A stretch of DNA of 64,000 nt from Chaetoderma sp. LZ-2023a. Its lineage: Eukaryota; Mollusca; Caudofoveata; Chaetodermatida; Chaetodermatidae. The translations under genes were made by a program, and so were the position numbers. Numbering within the stretch: the stretch's first letter is position 1; each line of letters opens with the position of its first letter. Below are positions 24,950-36,754 of the stretch, piece by piece. The stretch is taken from the NCBI GenBank assembly GCA_034401795.1, contig CM067372.1, positions 35,342,351 through 35,406,350 of the forward strand, in the 5' to 3' direction. The notes under the pieces are model-generated. The model had not been told where the DNA came from, did no database searches, and saw nothing but the letters and a program-made list of their open reading frames with translations.

Positions 24950-25135
24950 CCCGCCTATTTCTAGCCAAGCCCCGGTACCGCCCGCTTCGTATGTTCGTTT
25001 GAATCGATTTTAAGACTTTGAACCATGAATTCACAGATTCTCAATTTCAAGGAAACTATACAGGTAAGCTGTTTAGTAGTTTAAAACTTATTTCACTGTG
25101 TGTTATTATGGTAGTATGCCAGTGAAATTAGATAC
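24950..25135 (-). mobile_element. CRE/hairpin-family MITE, diverged 3' half
   Basis: Reverse-oriented tail (CTATTTCTAGCCAAGCCCCG, AATCGATTTT, AAACTATACAGGTAAGCTG) followed by a degraded hairpin core ending near 25,135. The CRE-bearing half is absent. Confidence 0.55.
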
Positions 25136-25144
25136 AACACAATG

Positions 25145-25385
25145 TTTATTAACCATTTAACACTCATAGCAGCCAAAAACGGCTTCTGCAGTTGTCTTGA
25201 GAAATGTCCATTTACACACCAGGAGAAGACTATTTTTGAAAATTTACCTCTGGAATGACTGGCTCGATAACCGAGCCAGTCATTCCAGTGGTAAATCTTC
25301 AAAAGTAGTCTTCTCTTATTCTGCAAATGGACATTTTATATGAGAAAATTTGAATTTTTGGAAACAATTTCAAGGGTTAAAGGAT
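25145..25385. mobile_element. Hairpin MITE, family 2, copy b
   Basis: Nearly perfect inverted repeat centred at about 25,269 (CTGGCTCGATAACCGAGCCAG), with arms GAAGACTATTTTTGAAAATT and complement, and outer arms CAGCCAAAAACGGCTTCTGCA and CATTTGTGTA-like sequence. It starts and ends with TTAACAC/GGGTTAAAG-like bases. Confidence 0.82.
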
Positions 25386-25914
25386 TAAAGTATAAATTCA
25401 GCAAAGACATGCCATTCAGATCCCTACTGTCAGGCACTTGCTACATTTGTGCGGATCCTACGTCGTCTGATTGAAGCATACGATGTGGTCTATTTGATTC
25501 TGACATCAAACTTAGTTTGCAATGGTTGTACTGAGTTTATTTCATTACCGGTGAACGATGAGTAACGTGTAAGCGACATGTATACATTCCTGACACATAC
25601 ATACGCCAACATTAACCCGTTCAACCAGTTAGATTTCACAACCGCAAGCAAATATTATTCTGTTGAATGATTTGAAGATATTCAACAGTCTACTTTCGTG
25701 ATTGTTGTGAACATTTATCATGACTAAATCATACAATCTCACCGCAGGATATGCCAGTGGAGATGGAGGATGTATAGGATGATGATGATGATGAGGATGA
25801 TTTTGCGACGTAGAAAAGGCTACCTCTGATGAACGGCTTCCAATATTTGCAAAACACCTCAAGGCTTAAGAAGAAGGTGGTGGTGGTGGTGGTGGTGGTG
25901 GTGATTTGAAAACG
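25386..25914. other. No gene seen
   Basis: Short (GAT)n at about 25,780-25,802 and (GGT)n at about 25,877-25,902; otherwise featureless. Confidence 0.45.
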
Positions 25915-26190
25915 TCATTCAGCTGCAATCAGTCGTTCTCCTTTATCAAGTTTTTTTTGTCCTCGGCGAGAGTCCTTAGCTCGCTGAGGTTCTTGGTCGT
26001 CAGTATACCTAGTCTGGCTACTTTTTGATCGGTACGTAGCACACTCGGTAAGTTTGTGCAGTGACGTCCTCGACGAGCTTTGTAGATGTTGGCAAATTCC
26101 AAGGCTTTCTGTACAGGGGTGTCTTATGCCATTCGCAGAACATGGCCAAACATAGATCATCGTTGTTGAATTACCTTCACTGACAGCGGG
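25915..26190 (-). pseudogene. LINE (non-LTR retrotransposon) C-terminal relic
   Basis: On the minus strand one frame reads SMFGHVLRMA, then DTPVQKALEFANIYKARRGR, TNLPSVLRTD and LGILTTKNLSELR. The W/FGHVLRM element and the following basic segment are typical of the extreme C-terminus of LINE reverse transcriptases. A stop precedes it and the upstream RT is missing. Similar relics are at 27,830 (+) and 57,570 (-). Confidence 0.6.
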
Positions 26191-26430
26191 GCCGTATTTC
26201 GCACAGTTTATAGCGTGTCGTTGGAGATTGTATTACCCGACAAGCAAATCGTGGTTATAGTCCTGAGGTGTCTCCGGTGACAGGCAAAAGCCATCCAGAA
26301 AATCTGTCTGAGGTTCCCAGCTGTTACAGTAGTACAACATCAGTGATGAACAGGTCGCGTCATACAAGCGGAGTCCTTTTGGACAAAGGGTTCTGAGATC
26401 CCCGGATTCACGGTTTCCAAGGGGAATAGA
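26191..26430. other. Unassigned spacer between LINE relic and array
   Basis: No recognisable coding sequence. Confidence 0.35.
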
Positions 26431-27080
26431 AGGCGGTGTTTCCCGCGGCGCAACATACAGCGATGTCAGAGGAGATGTACAGGCGAGGTTTCCCGCGGCG
26501 CAACATACAGCGATGTCAGAGGAGATGTACAGGCGATGTTTCCCGCGGCGCAACATACAGCGATGTCAGAGGAGATGTACAGGCGATGTTTCCCGCGGCG
26601 CAACATACAGCGATGTCAGAGGAGATGTACAGGCGATGTTTCCCGCGGCGCAACATACAGCGATGTCAGAGGAGATGTACAGGCGATGTTTCCCGCGGCG
26701 CAACATACAGCGATGTCAGAGGAGATGTACAGGCGATGTTTCCCGCCCCGCAACATACAGCGATGTCAGAGGAGATGTACAGGCGATGCTTCCCGTGGCG
26801 CAACATACAGCGATGTCAGAGGAGATGTACAGACGATGTTTCCCGCGGCGCAACATACAGCGATGTCAGAGGAGATGTACAGGCGATGTTTCCCGCGGCG
26901 CAACATACAGCGATGTCAGAGGAGATGTACAGGCGGTGTTTACCGTGGCGCAACATACAGCGATGTCAGAGGAGATGTACAGGCGATGTTTCCCGCGGCG
27001 CACCATACAGCGATGTCAGAGGAGATGTACAGGCGATGTTTCCCGTGGCGCAATATACAGCGATGTCAGAGGAGATGTAC
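26431..27080. repeat. 50-bp tandem array, 13 copies
   Basis: Units of exactly 50 bp (CAACATACAGCGATGTCAGA plus GGAGATGTACAGGCGATGTT plus TCCCGCGGCG) with few substitutions. Because 50 is not a multiple of 3 and no phase contains a stop, all three + frames stay open through the array. These frames are by-products, not evidence of a gene. Confidence 0.97.
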
Positions 27081-27164
27081 ATTTAATTAGTGAACCAACG
27101 ATTCTACTCTTCCTCCATTCGTCTCCGCCACGCAGCGGTATGTCTTTGTCACAGACTTTGTCCC

Positions 27165-27752
27165 GTTGATGATACGCGTACATGGGTAACATCGGTGATG
27201 ATACGCGTACATGGGTAACATCGGTGATGATACGTGTACATGGGTAAACTCGGTGGTGATACGTGTACATGAGTAACATCGGTGATGATACGTACACATG
27301 AGTAAACTCGGTGGTGATACGTACACATGAGTAAACTCGGTGATGATACGTACACATGAGTAAACTCGGTGATGATACGTACACATGAGCAAACTGGGTG
27401 ATGATACGTACACATGGGTAACAACGGTGATGATACGTGTACATGGGTAAGCTCGGTGATGATACGTGTACATGGGTAAGCTCGGTGGTAATACGTGTAC
27501 ATGGGTAAGCTCGGTGGTAATACGTGTACATGGGTAAGCTCGGTGGTGATACGCGTACATGGGTAACATCGGTGATGATACGCGTACATGGGTAAGCTCG
27601 GTGGTGATACGCGTACATGAGTAAGCTCCGTGATGATACGTACACATGGGTAACATCGGTGGTAATACGCGTACATGGGTAACATCGGTAATGATACGCG
27701 TACATGGGTAAGCTCGGTGGTAATACGTGTACATGGGTAAGCTCGGTGGTGT
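27165..27752. repeat. 29-bp tandem array, about 20 copies
   Basis: Units GATACGCGTACATGGGTAAC plus ATCGGTGAT (29 bp) with variants (CGTGTACATGGGTAAGCTC, CGTACACATGAGTAAACTC). The period is not a multiple of 3, so all three minus frames stay open, again as an artefact. The core GTACATGGGTAAACTC is shared with the unrelated-length 45-bp array at 58,066. Confidence 0.95.
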
Positions 27753-27829
27753 CTTCGCAAGCACTTGTGAGCGATCACGATCACCGCAGGCCCAATTTCA
27801 AACTCTGCATTTTACCAGCTGTGCAACAC

Positions 27830-28110
27830 GGTTCCACTCTCTGTGAGGGAATAGCGCGACATCGATGGTTAATGTTTGGACACCTTCCTCGAATGCCAGA
27901 GAAAACACGCACTCAAAAAACTATTCTGTACTGGGTACCAACACTAAATTAGGCATGCAGTGGAAGCTATGACACCAACTTGCTGAGTGTTTTGCGACCA
28001 TGGCAAGAAGATAACCTATGCCCACTAAAGAACATAAAGGAGCGTTGGATACCCACACAGGGCCTGATACAGTGGAGATGACTAAACAAAATATGTAGAA
28101 GATTAGCAGT
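27830..28110 (+). pseudogene. LINE C-terminal relic
   Basis: The frame reads ARHRWLMFGHLPRMPEKTRTQ, a stop, then (after TAG) a segment aligning with TNLLSVLRP and KERW...QGLIQWR. This is the same type of LINE C-terminal domain as at 25,915, in the opposite orientation. The two relics flank the 50-bp and 29-bp arrays. Confidence 0.6.
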
Positions 28111-28249
28111 TAAGAGTGGTTTTCACTCCTTTGAGTTGCCCAAAACAGTCACTCATCACTATGACGTGTATGATGTGTGGAAGCTGGTCTCTATGACGAG
28201 TGGTATTCAGTAATCCCAGTCACAGAATGTCATCGATTACACTGATGTT

Positions 28250-28482
28250 ACCCTTTAACCCTTACACACCAGGAACGACACATTCTTTATGATATAGCGA
28301 TTAATTTGGTGAGATTTTTAAAGCTAGTTTGATTGGAATAGGCAGCAACAACATATTCCAGCGTGTGCGTGTGCGTGCGCTTGTGCGCGTGCGCGTGCGC
28401 GTGCGCGTGCGCGTGCGCGTGCGCGTGTGCGTGTGCGTGTGCGTATGCGTATGCGTGTGCGTGTGCGTGTGTGTGTGCGCGC

Positions 28483-28513
<31 letters not shown>

Positions 28514-28562
28514 TGTGTCTTTGAGGACCTGGAATTTCAATGGCTAAATGTCTAAGCAATGC
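28250..28562. mobile_element. Hairpin MITE, family 3, split by (CG/TG)n microsatellite
   Basis: The left part TTTAACCCTTACACACCAGG ... ATTCTTTATGATATAGCG with a degraded hairpin core (28,300-28,360) matches the element at 43,722-43,930. About 160 bp of GTGCGC/GTGTGC repeat (28,360-28,519) replaces its right arm, followed by GGACCTGGAATTTCAATGGC. The Arg-Val/Val-Cys frames are artefacts. Confidence 0.55.
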
Positions 28563-29685
28563 ATTCCTCATCCAATACGCCCACTTAAGCGTGTGACAAT
28601 ATTCACGCGCGCACGTGCGGTAGACATCAGTAGGCCGACCTGTTCTTATATTAGTTTGATCTCGATTCAGCGCAGATACACATTCATTCTCAGATAAGAT
28701 TATTTTTAGTCTTTTAAAGCGAAACCGTCGCTTTGTATTGGTTAACCCATAGCATGTGTCTGGTATTTATAGAGAAAACATAAAACGGTGTATAACATTT
28801 AGAACGACGCCAATTATTGCTTGCACTATCTCATTATTGAAAGACGTTGCTGATCTGGACAACAACGACTTTCAGGATTATTGTTTTCAACATTTGTAGA
28901 ATGTATCGTATTTAGCTTCATAGCACCCGTGTCTTTGATCGCGAGCCAGTGGGTTAAAGAATTGAATCTTGAATGATTCAGATATTTTACGACCTATTCC
29001 TCACAGCGCTTTCCCCTTACGTATCTACCCACTATATATCGACGTATAATTGAACGTGTTATTAATCTTAGGGTCATTACACTACGAATATATGCAATTA
29101 AGGCATATGTATCATCAAGAGCAGATCAATAGCAGACATATGTAAACATTTTGGAAATACCATCATTACAGCATACACATCGATAAGTCTGAGAGGTGAC
29201 ACGGTGATTCAGCTTGTATAGAACCCGCTATATGGCTTCCACATAGGAGCAGGTGAATCGGCGGCAACAGCAGCATACACGTCCATACATAGATACCTTA
29301 TTAGTGATTTTGGAGATCATAAAACGCTTTCGAGGCTTTCGAGCCTACATGACGTTTGCACATGATAGAACTAAGGTTATAAAGGACCCGTAACAACACA
29401 AGTTCCTTTTGTGTACACACATGTCCAACAAAATAGTGACACGTAAATAATATATGCCCAAACGGAGAGAGACCCATGAGTAACTTCATTACCAATTCGC
29501 TCACCCTCATATAAAGATGCCAGTCATTACCTCCGCCTCCAAAGATCATGCACCAACGCAGAATAATTTGACATTTGTCAAGGATATGCTAAATAAATAT
29601 ACATAAATACTAAAGTATCACTATTTTCCTATCCCAAAGGAATCCTCATAATTTTAGTGTGGTTAACGAAACTGGTCGTGTGCAG
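28563..29685. other. No gene seen
   Basis: A+T-rich sequence without recognisable coding, RNA gene or element. Confidence 0.45.
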
Positions 29686-29765
29686 GTGAAATGGACATTG
29701 TGCAGGTGAAATGACCATTGTGCAGGTGAAATGGACATTTGCAGGTGAAATGGGCATTGTACAGT
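29686..29765. repeat. About 20-bp tandem repeat, 4 copies
   Basis: Four units of TGTGCAGGTGAAATGGACAT with small variations. Confidence 0.85.
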
Positions 29766-30164
29766 CAGCCATTATTGGGCTACTCATGCTCGCCAGGATT
29801 GAGCCACAAACGTGCAGTCTGCAGACATTCGGCGAATCCCGTATTTTCAAACAGAAGACATTATAATTCCTTTTCTCATTGCGCTTGAAGGGATTTTGTT
29901 CAATAATACTCCGCAACCGTCACCGTGGTGAGTAATCCATTTCTCATGGCACTGGTCTGCTTCAAGGCCATTGGACGCAGAAAATGATAGCTGTCACCAT
30001 TTGAGTCAGTCAGTGTCATGTGCAGGGCATACACTAGGTATCAGGAGACCGGTCAAGCGAGCTGACGTCGTAGTGAATGATGAGCAAGGGCTACCACACA
30101 ACCACAGGACACGTTCCTTATCATCTCTGCCTGTCAAAATACAACGACCAATTGAGAAACCACT

Positions 30165-30870
30165 TTAGAGCCGCGACCGGGTTGATGATATTCACTTAGA
30201 CTATCAGAGACACGCTGCATGCCAGAGTGTTAAGAGGCCGTAGAGCAGCTTTGATGGTACCATTGAATGAAAAGCCCCATCAAGCGAGACTGGAATGGAG
30301 TAAAGAATACTTCAACTTGAATCCTGCTCAGTGGGAAGTCTACTTCCTTAACAGAGGGGATACAGTTCTCCTTAGACTTTCAAAATGGACGAGATCCCGT
30401 GTGGCGACGTCAAAATGAAAGATTTGCTGATATCGACGAGGTGGAGCATGACTGGTGGAGAATGGCTGGTATGGTAGAGATTTAGTCATGGTGTGGGGCG
30501 GTATTAGTGCCAGTAGCCATACATGCATCTAGTGCATCCAGAATGGCTCTGACTGATGTCGTGTATAAGGACAAAGTTCTCCATCCCTTTGTTCGGCCCT
30601 ATGCTGGTACAAGAGCGCAATACTTCATTCGTGTGGATGACAATGTGCGAGCACACAGAGTAAGGAAGATTAGCATATGCCATCAACACTAGTGTATCGG
30701 GCGAAAGGAGTGGCCAGCTCTGTCTCCAGACTTGAATCCCATTGAGCATGCTGGAGACCTTCAGCAAACAGACATTTCACCACGACCAGTCCAACCCACC
30801 ATTCTCCATGAGTTTTGGGAAGGCCTTGACAGAGAATCAGTGCTACGGGTGGCCACCCTCAGTACTGAGT
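30165..30870 (+). pseudogene. Tc1/mariner-type transposase relic
   Basis: Frames on the + strand match Tc1 transposase pieces in order: DDIHLDYQRHAACQSVK, ALMVPLNEKPHQARLEWSKE (about 30,240-30,302), NERFADIDE (about 30,412-30,440), MALTDVVYKDKVLHPFVRPY (30,543 onward), QYFIRVDDNVRAHRVRK (where Tc1 enzymes have a catalytic-Asp QQDNARPH-type motif) and WPALSPDLNPIEH (about 30,710-30,750). Stops and shifts separate them, and the DD(E/D) triad cannot be read in one frame. Inverted terminal repeats were not identified. Confidence 0.75.
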
Positions 30871-31696
30871 AGCTGGGAAACCATGACTCTGGCACTTGGC
30901 AGACTCATCCGTACATGACCGTAGTTTCTCCATAGTATGCGCCAGGTTCACATTTGTCACTACGTGTGCTACACCTGATTGCATAATACCTGGCATTGCT
31001 TTTCTGTGCTGATAATTGAAAAATATATGTGGTTAAGGCCGTATGGATTCTGATTTTTTTATCCTTATGTTGAATATTTTCTGTTGTTGTACTTTATCCG
31101 TAGCATATTTTCAGTAGTTTGTATAGATCCAAATGATTCTTACCTAAACCGTAATTATAATGAACAGCTTATGGTCTTCAGACAATGAACTGGCTACAAC
31201 CTGTTAAGTTTAAAATGGGTGTGCACAGCTGAAGACAACTGTTATTGAGAAAGAAGAAGAAGAAGAAAAAGAAGAAAAAGAAGAAGAAGAAGAAGAAGAT
31301 GGAGAAGAAGAACAAGAAGAAGACATGCCATGTCACTTCATTACGATTCACACAACCAATTAAACATATGACAAATATATCTATCACAGCCTGTCAATAC
31401 AATACTGAATCAATAAATAAGATAAATCAAAATAGGCAGCTTCAAATTATAAATATAGGTTACTCACAATACACTGTTTCGTGAAGCAGGCACCAATAAC
31501 ATCTAGATCTCATAAAAATGAGCACATTGTTTTCAACATTGCAAATAAATCTATTGAAAGCCCAAATGTTTTGAAAAACCTCCAACGCATACCTTTTTAC
31601 ATAATTAGACATCGTAAAGGTTTCGCTCTCCATCAAATATTGTAAGGTTTTTCTGATAAATGAACAAAGGATGAAGCCGTGGGCGTGTTAAAACGC

Positions 31697-31739
<43 letters not shown>

Positions 31740-31904
31740 AATTTCACAATAAGCCATAGGCCCTTGAGTATACATCATACATTATATGTTATGCATATTG
31801 GCAATTAAATTAGTATGCTCTACATTTATCTAGATACCTAATCTTATAACTAATACAGTGAATATCTAGTTAATGAGACACATCTTTCTGTTCATCGCAG
31901 TAAG
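30871..31904. other. Non-coding with microsatellites
   Basis: (GAA)n at about 31,250-31,325 and (TTGA)n at about 31,698-31,740. No gene seen. Confidence 0.6.
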
Positions 31905-32130
31905 GGCAATGGACATTTCCAAGTTTATCCATCGATCAAATGACGTCATAATTACCTAAGTGATGGATATGCTGACGTCATAATTATTACCTCATTAATG
32001 ATTCGATATCGCCCGTCTTTAATGCTCAAAAGTCCGACGCAGTGTACGAATTGTATGTCTTCACTATTCGATAAACATTCTGTACAATACTTTGAAACTA
32101 ATTTAACTGAGCGTTGTGGCAGCAACAGCA
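31905..32130 (+). mobile_element. CRE/hairpin-family MITE, 5' part
   Basis: TTTCCAAGTTTATCCATC start, two TGACGTCA palindromes (about 31,940 and 31,972), the CGAATTGTATGTC block, then only the beginning of the hairpin core before divergence at about 32,130. It lies about 380 bp upstream of the putative promoter at 32,508. Confidence 0.7.
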
Positions 32131-32507
32131 TCCGAAGATGTGATATCTAAGGATAAAACGTCCGGCCATATAGTATTACTAGGGTTATGTAATTGCCAAT
32201 TCAAAAGAAAGTCCGATTCTGTTTAAGGCCAGATAGCCTACATGGATTTCAGGGTATTAAGACATTGTTTTATTTTGTTGATAGTTACACTTTATCTGAT
32301 TAAATTAACAGAGTTTATAAATACCACCATAGAATACCGATAGACCTTTCAGAAGAGAGTCGTTATATTACTCATTAAGAATTGATGTTAATCTCGGAGG
32401 CGTTCTGATGCATGCCCTTTAGAAGTTGTTGTCATCGATGATTGGTCGGTGACAAGCCTTCATTATTACTATATTCATGGTTCAGAGGCATATTTGAAAT
32501 GGTGTGT

Positions 32508-32905
32508 TATATAAATAGCATCAGCAGCGTCCACGTTTTCACGCGACATAAATATAGGGCATAACGCAGCATATATAAGCAGTGCTGTATTTGGAGGACC
32601 GTTGTTCGGCTGCCTGCCAGAATCTGGTCTATATTTCCTGCAAGTTTACAAGACCGATTTTTGTCAATCATCTACGCTTCCAGCAGCCGACATTTGTAGC
32701 GCATCACTGGACCATTAAATTGCTCTCGCTAAACGGAACAACATACTCCTCAAATTGGACGCTACGCTGGTTCACACATACATTAACTCACTTGTTGAGC
32801 GGGTGCATCGATCCTTCCTATAGCAAGTGTGGAAGAGCTGGTGACAGAAGCGCATTTCAGAGCCAGACTATTCTGTTACTTATCAACAAAGGCTAAAAAG
32901 CGAAA
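32508..32905 (+). promoter_or_regulatory. Candidate promoter and ATG-free 5' leader
   Basis: Two TATA-type boxes (TATATAAATAG at about 32,509 and CATATATAAG at about 32,570) precede a leader of about 320 bp that contains no ATG at all before the ATG at 32,906. A leader without upstream ATGs followed by ATG CCG and a consensus donor is what an animal first exon looks like. Transcription start is inferred, not seen. Confidence 0.4.
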
Positions 32906-32911
32906 ATGCCG
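32906..32911 (+). CDS. Candidate first coding exon (ATG CCG), possibly of annexin gene 2
   Basis: ATG CCG is immediately followed by GTAAGTAT, a near-perfect 5' splice site, leaving phase 0. The first annexin gene 2 exon at 52,972 also begins in phase 0 (GGA ACA ATA ...). Joining them would give an N-terminus MPGTIMHATDFDPD, the short N-terminal style of many annexins. The intron would be about 20 kb and full of transposons. Another gene could own this exon, or exon 52,972 could supply its own ATG at 52,981. Confidence 0.3.
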
Positions 32912-34186
32912 GTAAGTATAATAGATTCATTAATTTTTGGTCATCGCTTATTTTTTTCTATTTAGAATCTGAAAGTTCTGATATAATTATAGGTTTAGAC
33001 ATGCCGCCATTATTAAATTGTGAAGAGTGTAACCTCAGGCTTGATATCTATAGCTAAGCATAGGGCCTAGGCCTAATATTAAAATATTAGTAATTTTGAG
33101 CATGACGCCTACCTTGTTTAGTTCGTACAGACGCGCTCACATCAGCAGCACCATAAGAATAGATTGTTTATGATTTGCTTAGTTTACACGCACGCTGAAG
33201 CACACACAAACGCGCATGCGGACATCCACAGATACACGCAAACGCAGACACTCGCGCACACTCGTGAAATCTGGGCTCGTACATATGTACGAAGAGATTG
33301 AAATAAATCAAGGTAACTAAGGCTTTCGTTGCCCAAGCTAGCCGCCTTAGTGCCTCTTCATTATGCAAGATATGTTAGACAACGATTGCCGTATTGCCTT
33401 GGTGCCAGTCTTACACATTGCTAATTAAAGTATCCAAGTAAATGTACCGAGTCATTCCTTTGTAGACAGCAACACTGAACAAGCTCTAGACTAAACCAGG
33501 TTTAAACCGCATTATTGAATTCCGGCCATAGTGGCCTAATAGGAAATTTTTACTATCGCCATTCAGTGTACAAAGTGGTTATCCTGGCCACAAGTCCAGA
33601 ATCAATTATCGAGAAATCCATTAAGTGTTAACACCTAAACCCAAAAGGCCAAATATGAAGAATAGATTATAATTTAACTATTATATCATTGAATATTTTG
33701 AAACTAATTTGGCTGGGAGTTGTTGCAGGTTCCTGTCAAATTAGTTTTAAAATATTGAACAGCGTATCAGTATAGCTACCTTGCATTTGAGATTCTGTGA
33801 ATTCAAGTGTCAAAGAGTGACATGGGCGCTGTGAGAATGCGCTTGGAAAGCTATATTGATTATTAGAATAATTAGCTTCCGCGTTAGCACGGCAATGGCA
33901 ATACCAGGAGCCATAGGTGATACCTTATGAAATACATGTCAATGAGGTCATACAAAGCTTTCGCAGTTCACATATAAAACAGCTCGCTAGAGACCTATTA
34001 AAGCAGCATTTGAACCTTGCTAATGCCAGCTTCAAAATTACTGCATTTGTTCTCTTTATTCTGCAGTATATGCATGAACTGTCAATATCAGACGCCACGT
34101 TATGGCAATATTGGCTTTATTCCATTTGTAAACATTATAAATTTATAGGATCCGGAACAGAACTGCCCTAGTTTGGCCATGGACCT
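32912..34186. other. Non-coding; hairpin-core remnant
   Basis: A stand-alone hairpin core of the CRE-MITE family (TTGAATATTTTGAAACTAAT ... CAAATTAGTTTTAAAATATT) lies at about 33,690-33,765 with its AGCGTATCAGTATAG tail. A TTTAAACCGCATTATTGAAT repeat is at about 33,500. No gene seen. Confidence 0.5.
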
Positions 34187-34216
34187 CTAGATAATAACAT
34201 CGATGTTATTATCTAG
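34187..34216. repeat. Perfect 30-bp palindrome
   Basis: CTAGATAATAACATC and its exact complement meet without a loop. It is flanked by imperfect outer arms (TTTGGCCATGGAC ... GTCCATGATTTGGCCAA), giving a stem of about 45 bp. Confidence 0.95.
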
Positions 34217-35189
34217 CAGTCCATGATTTGGCCAATGAGAGGCATGGCAAACATTTTCATCACCAACCGGAGTGAGGGCGTAATTACCAACATCTCGGGT
34301 GGAATTCAATAAGGCGGTTTAGCTATACCTGGTTTAAAGAGTTAAGAGTTTTGATCGGATCACTCCCATACTCGGGTAGGATGTTGACATTGATTTTTTT
34401 TTTTTTTTAATTTTTTTTTTTCAAAATGGCCGCCAAGAAAGAATTTTGGGCAAAAATACCATTTTTCGTTTTTTGCAGAAATGAACTCAGGATGGAAATT
34501 AAAAAAATTAGAAATTTTTTTTGGGAAAAATGACGACCAGGCGAAACCTTTGGGGTCAAAATGACCAAAATTTCTTTTATGCAGAAACGAACTCGAGGTG
34601 AATTTTTTTTTCCAAAATGGCCGCCAAAATGATTTGGTATCAAATTTAAAGTTTAAGACCAACAGTTTTCGAGAAAATCAGCTTTTGGGTGCCACATATC
34701 CCCATAGTAAAACTATGGGAGCAATATTGGAACAGTGTTATCTCCTATAGTTTTCTTCCGATCCTCTTCAAACCTGGCCAGATTCTAGAACATTGAGATA
34801 TCTAAAAAATTTAATGAAAATTTTAATATCTCCCTAGGGGTCAAGGTCATTCATGGGTAAAGCGTTCCAGTTTTCATGTTTGGCATAAGTTACCTGCCTT
34901 TCATCAAGCAACTTCAATGATCATGTTAGAAGATACACCTTATTTCCTCTCTTTATTTGAAGACGTCTTATACTATTTCTTTATGGCCATACATCGCAGA
35001 TTTACAGTTACCTCAGTAAATGTTTTCTGGTTTAGTTTATTTCCACTTTTGTATTATTATGTCCATCAGTGTATTCATATATTTTAATAATAAGCCATGC
35101 CCCATATATATATATTGTTAGTTTAGAATGTAAATGTCAAATTTCTATTAGACCCCCGAACATGGGATACGAATGCTGATAAAACAAAC
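34217..35189. other. Non-coding; duplicated AAATGGCCGCC motif
   Basis: (T)n runs and two copies of TCCAAAATGGCCGCCA-like sequence at about 34,424 and 34,612, each followed by similar AAATTTTGG-type text. An AAGGCGGTTTAGC block at 34,310 is the complement of the TTTAAACCGC repeat. No gene seen. Confidence 0.5.
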
Positions 35190-35450
35190 ATAGTTAAACT
35201 AGGCTTAAACCTGGTCTAAATGTTACCTGGTCTAGATGTTACCTGGTCTAGATGTTACCTGGTCTAGATGTTACCTGGTCTAAACCTGGTCTAGATGTTA
35301 CCTGGTCTAAACCTGGTATTGAATACGCATGCGCCTTAACGATAAACCCGGTAATAAATCTCTTATTACTCGGTTTATGGAGCGAGTTATTACCAGGTTT
35401 GGGCTAAACCGAAGTTTAAACCGCATTATTGAATTCTAGCTATGATGTCT
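35190..35450. repeat. ACCTGGTCTA tandem repeat within a palindromic element
   Basis: Four or five copies of a 16-bp unit (GGTCTAGATGTTACCT) are followed by ACCCGGTAATAAATCTCTTA / TTATTACCAGGTTT inverted sequences and TTTAAACCGCATTATTGAAT. The last motif is shared with 33,500 and, inverted, with 34,303. Confidence 0.7.
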
Positions 35451-36754
35451 TACCAGAAATGTTCCTTAGGTCAGGCGATCATTGCAATGGCCTGAGTGAA
35501 ATAAAGAAAACTGAAACTGAGATCAGGCGATCTGTCTCCTTTATTATATGATCCCCGCTAAAAATCAACTAATTGCACGACATATTCTCACGTTCCGAGT
35601 TCAATGGACATCGTGAGTAACTCACCGGCATCAGAAAGCGAGGGTGTCAATGGCAACTAGCAGACCAATAAGTCAACAAGAAGTCGGTATTTCGATCAAT
35701 CTATCTGTCTGTCAGTCGACCATTATCAACACATTAATAACAGCCTTTGCTAAACAAAATTGGGATTTAATCTAGTGGGCACTTATTCCCTCCTGTTTAT
35801 TCGCTACATTAAACCTTTAAACTAAACTTAAGCTGCGTGGGTGACGTGTCGGTGATGGAACCCATAAATGCTTTGATGTTTGTGTTGGTTGTGACTGCTG
35901 CAGGTATAGATGGTAATATATTGTGTGTGCGTGTGTTCGCTGTGTTGATGCGTGCGTGCATCTGGGCGTGTGTGCGTGTGTCGTCATTGTGATGGTTACT
36001 GTGATGTCGTTAGTTATGTTTTGAGTTATGTGCTCCATTTTAGCAGGCTAAATGCGAATGCACGTTGGTTAAGTTTAAACGCCTATCATCCGAACGCTTT
36101 GCCATGTGTGATCTGCCTAAATCTATCCGGCGTGATACGAGCCACAGAAGTGTAAATGACCGCAAGGTATGGCCTGTCAGCTAATCAATAGTTTTTCTTA
36201 GTTTATTTTATATTTTATTAGTTCGTTCGTCCGTTCGTTCGTTCATCTGTTCGTTCGTTCGTCACCACCTTTTGCTGTAGCAGCAGTCTGCTATCGAAAA
36301 CTGCTCAATGTAATTTTCACTATAATGGAACACACAGAATTCCTCTAAAATCTTCACTCTATTATCCTAGATTATAGTTAATAAATAAATAAATGATGAA
36401 TACTGTCATACAATAATTATCCTAAATAATTGAAATTCTAAATTTTTAATAAGATTTCTGACAACATGAGAATGTTTACGAAAGCAGGCACTGATGGATG
36501 GTAGGCGTCCTTAAGCACTGCTTCTAGCTATATGTTTGTAGGCATTATAGTCGATGTTGTTTGGTATTGATGTTGTCTATTTTTGACTTGGCTATCATAG
36601 GTTAGTCTAATAGTCAATATGTTGGCCGGTCGGTGGATGGGTCTGTGGTTGGGTAGGTAAGCAGGAGTTTGGTCGATCGGTCGGTCGGTTTGTCAAGTGT
36701 CTATGTTGTAACGAATGTCTTGCACTTGTTTTTATTTTTATGTTGATATGCTAC
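35451..36754. other. No gene seen
   Basis: A short CGTTCGTTCGTT run at about 36,222-36,262 and a GGTCGGTCGGT patch at about 36,672; otherwise nothing recognised. Confidence 0.45.

Noticed and set aside
26436-27784. Frames of 184-229 codons on both strands
   Set aside because: The 50-bp and 29-bp arrays lack stops in every phase, so all frames of one strand are open at once, which argues against coding.
32582-32896. 104-codon frame over the candidate leader
   Set aside because: It contains no ATG start (a non-ATG codon opens it) and no recognisable domain; an ATG-free leader explains the region better.
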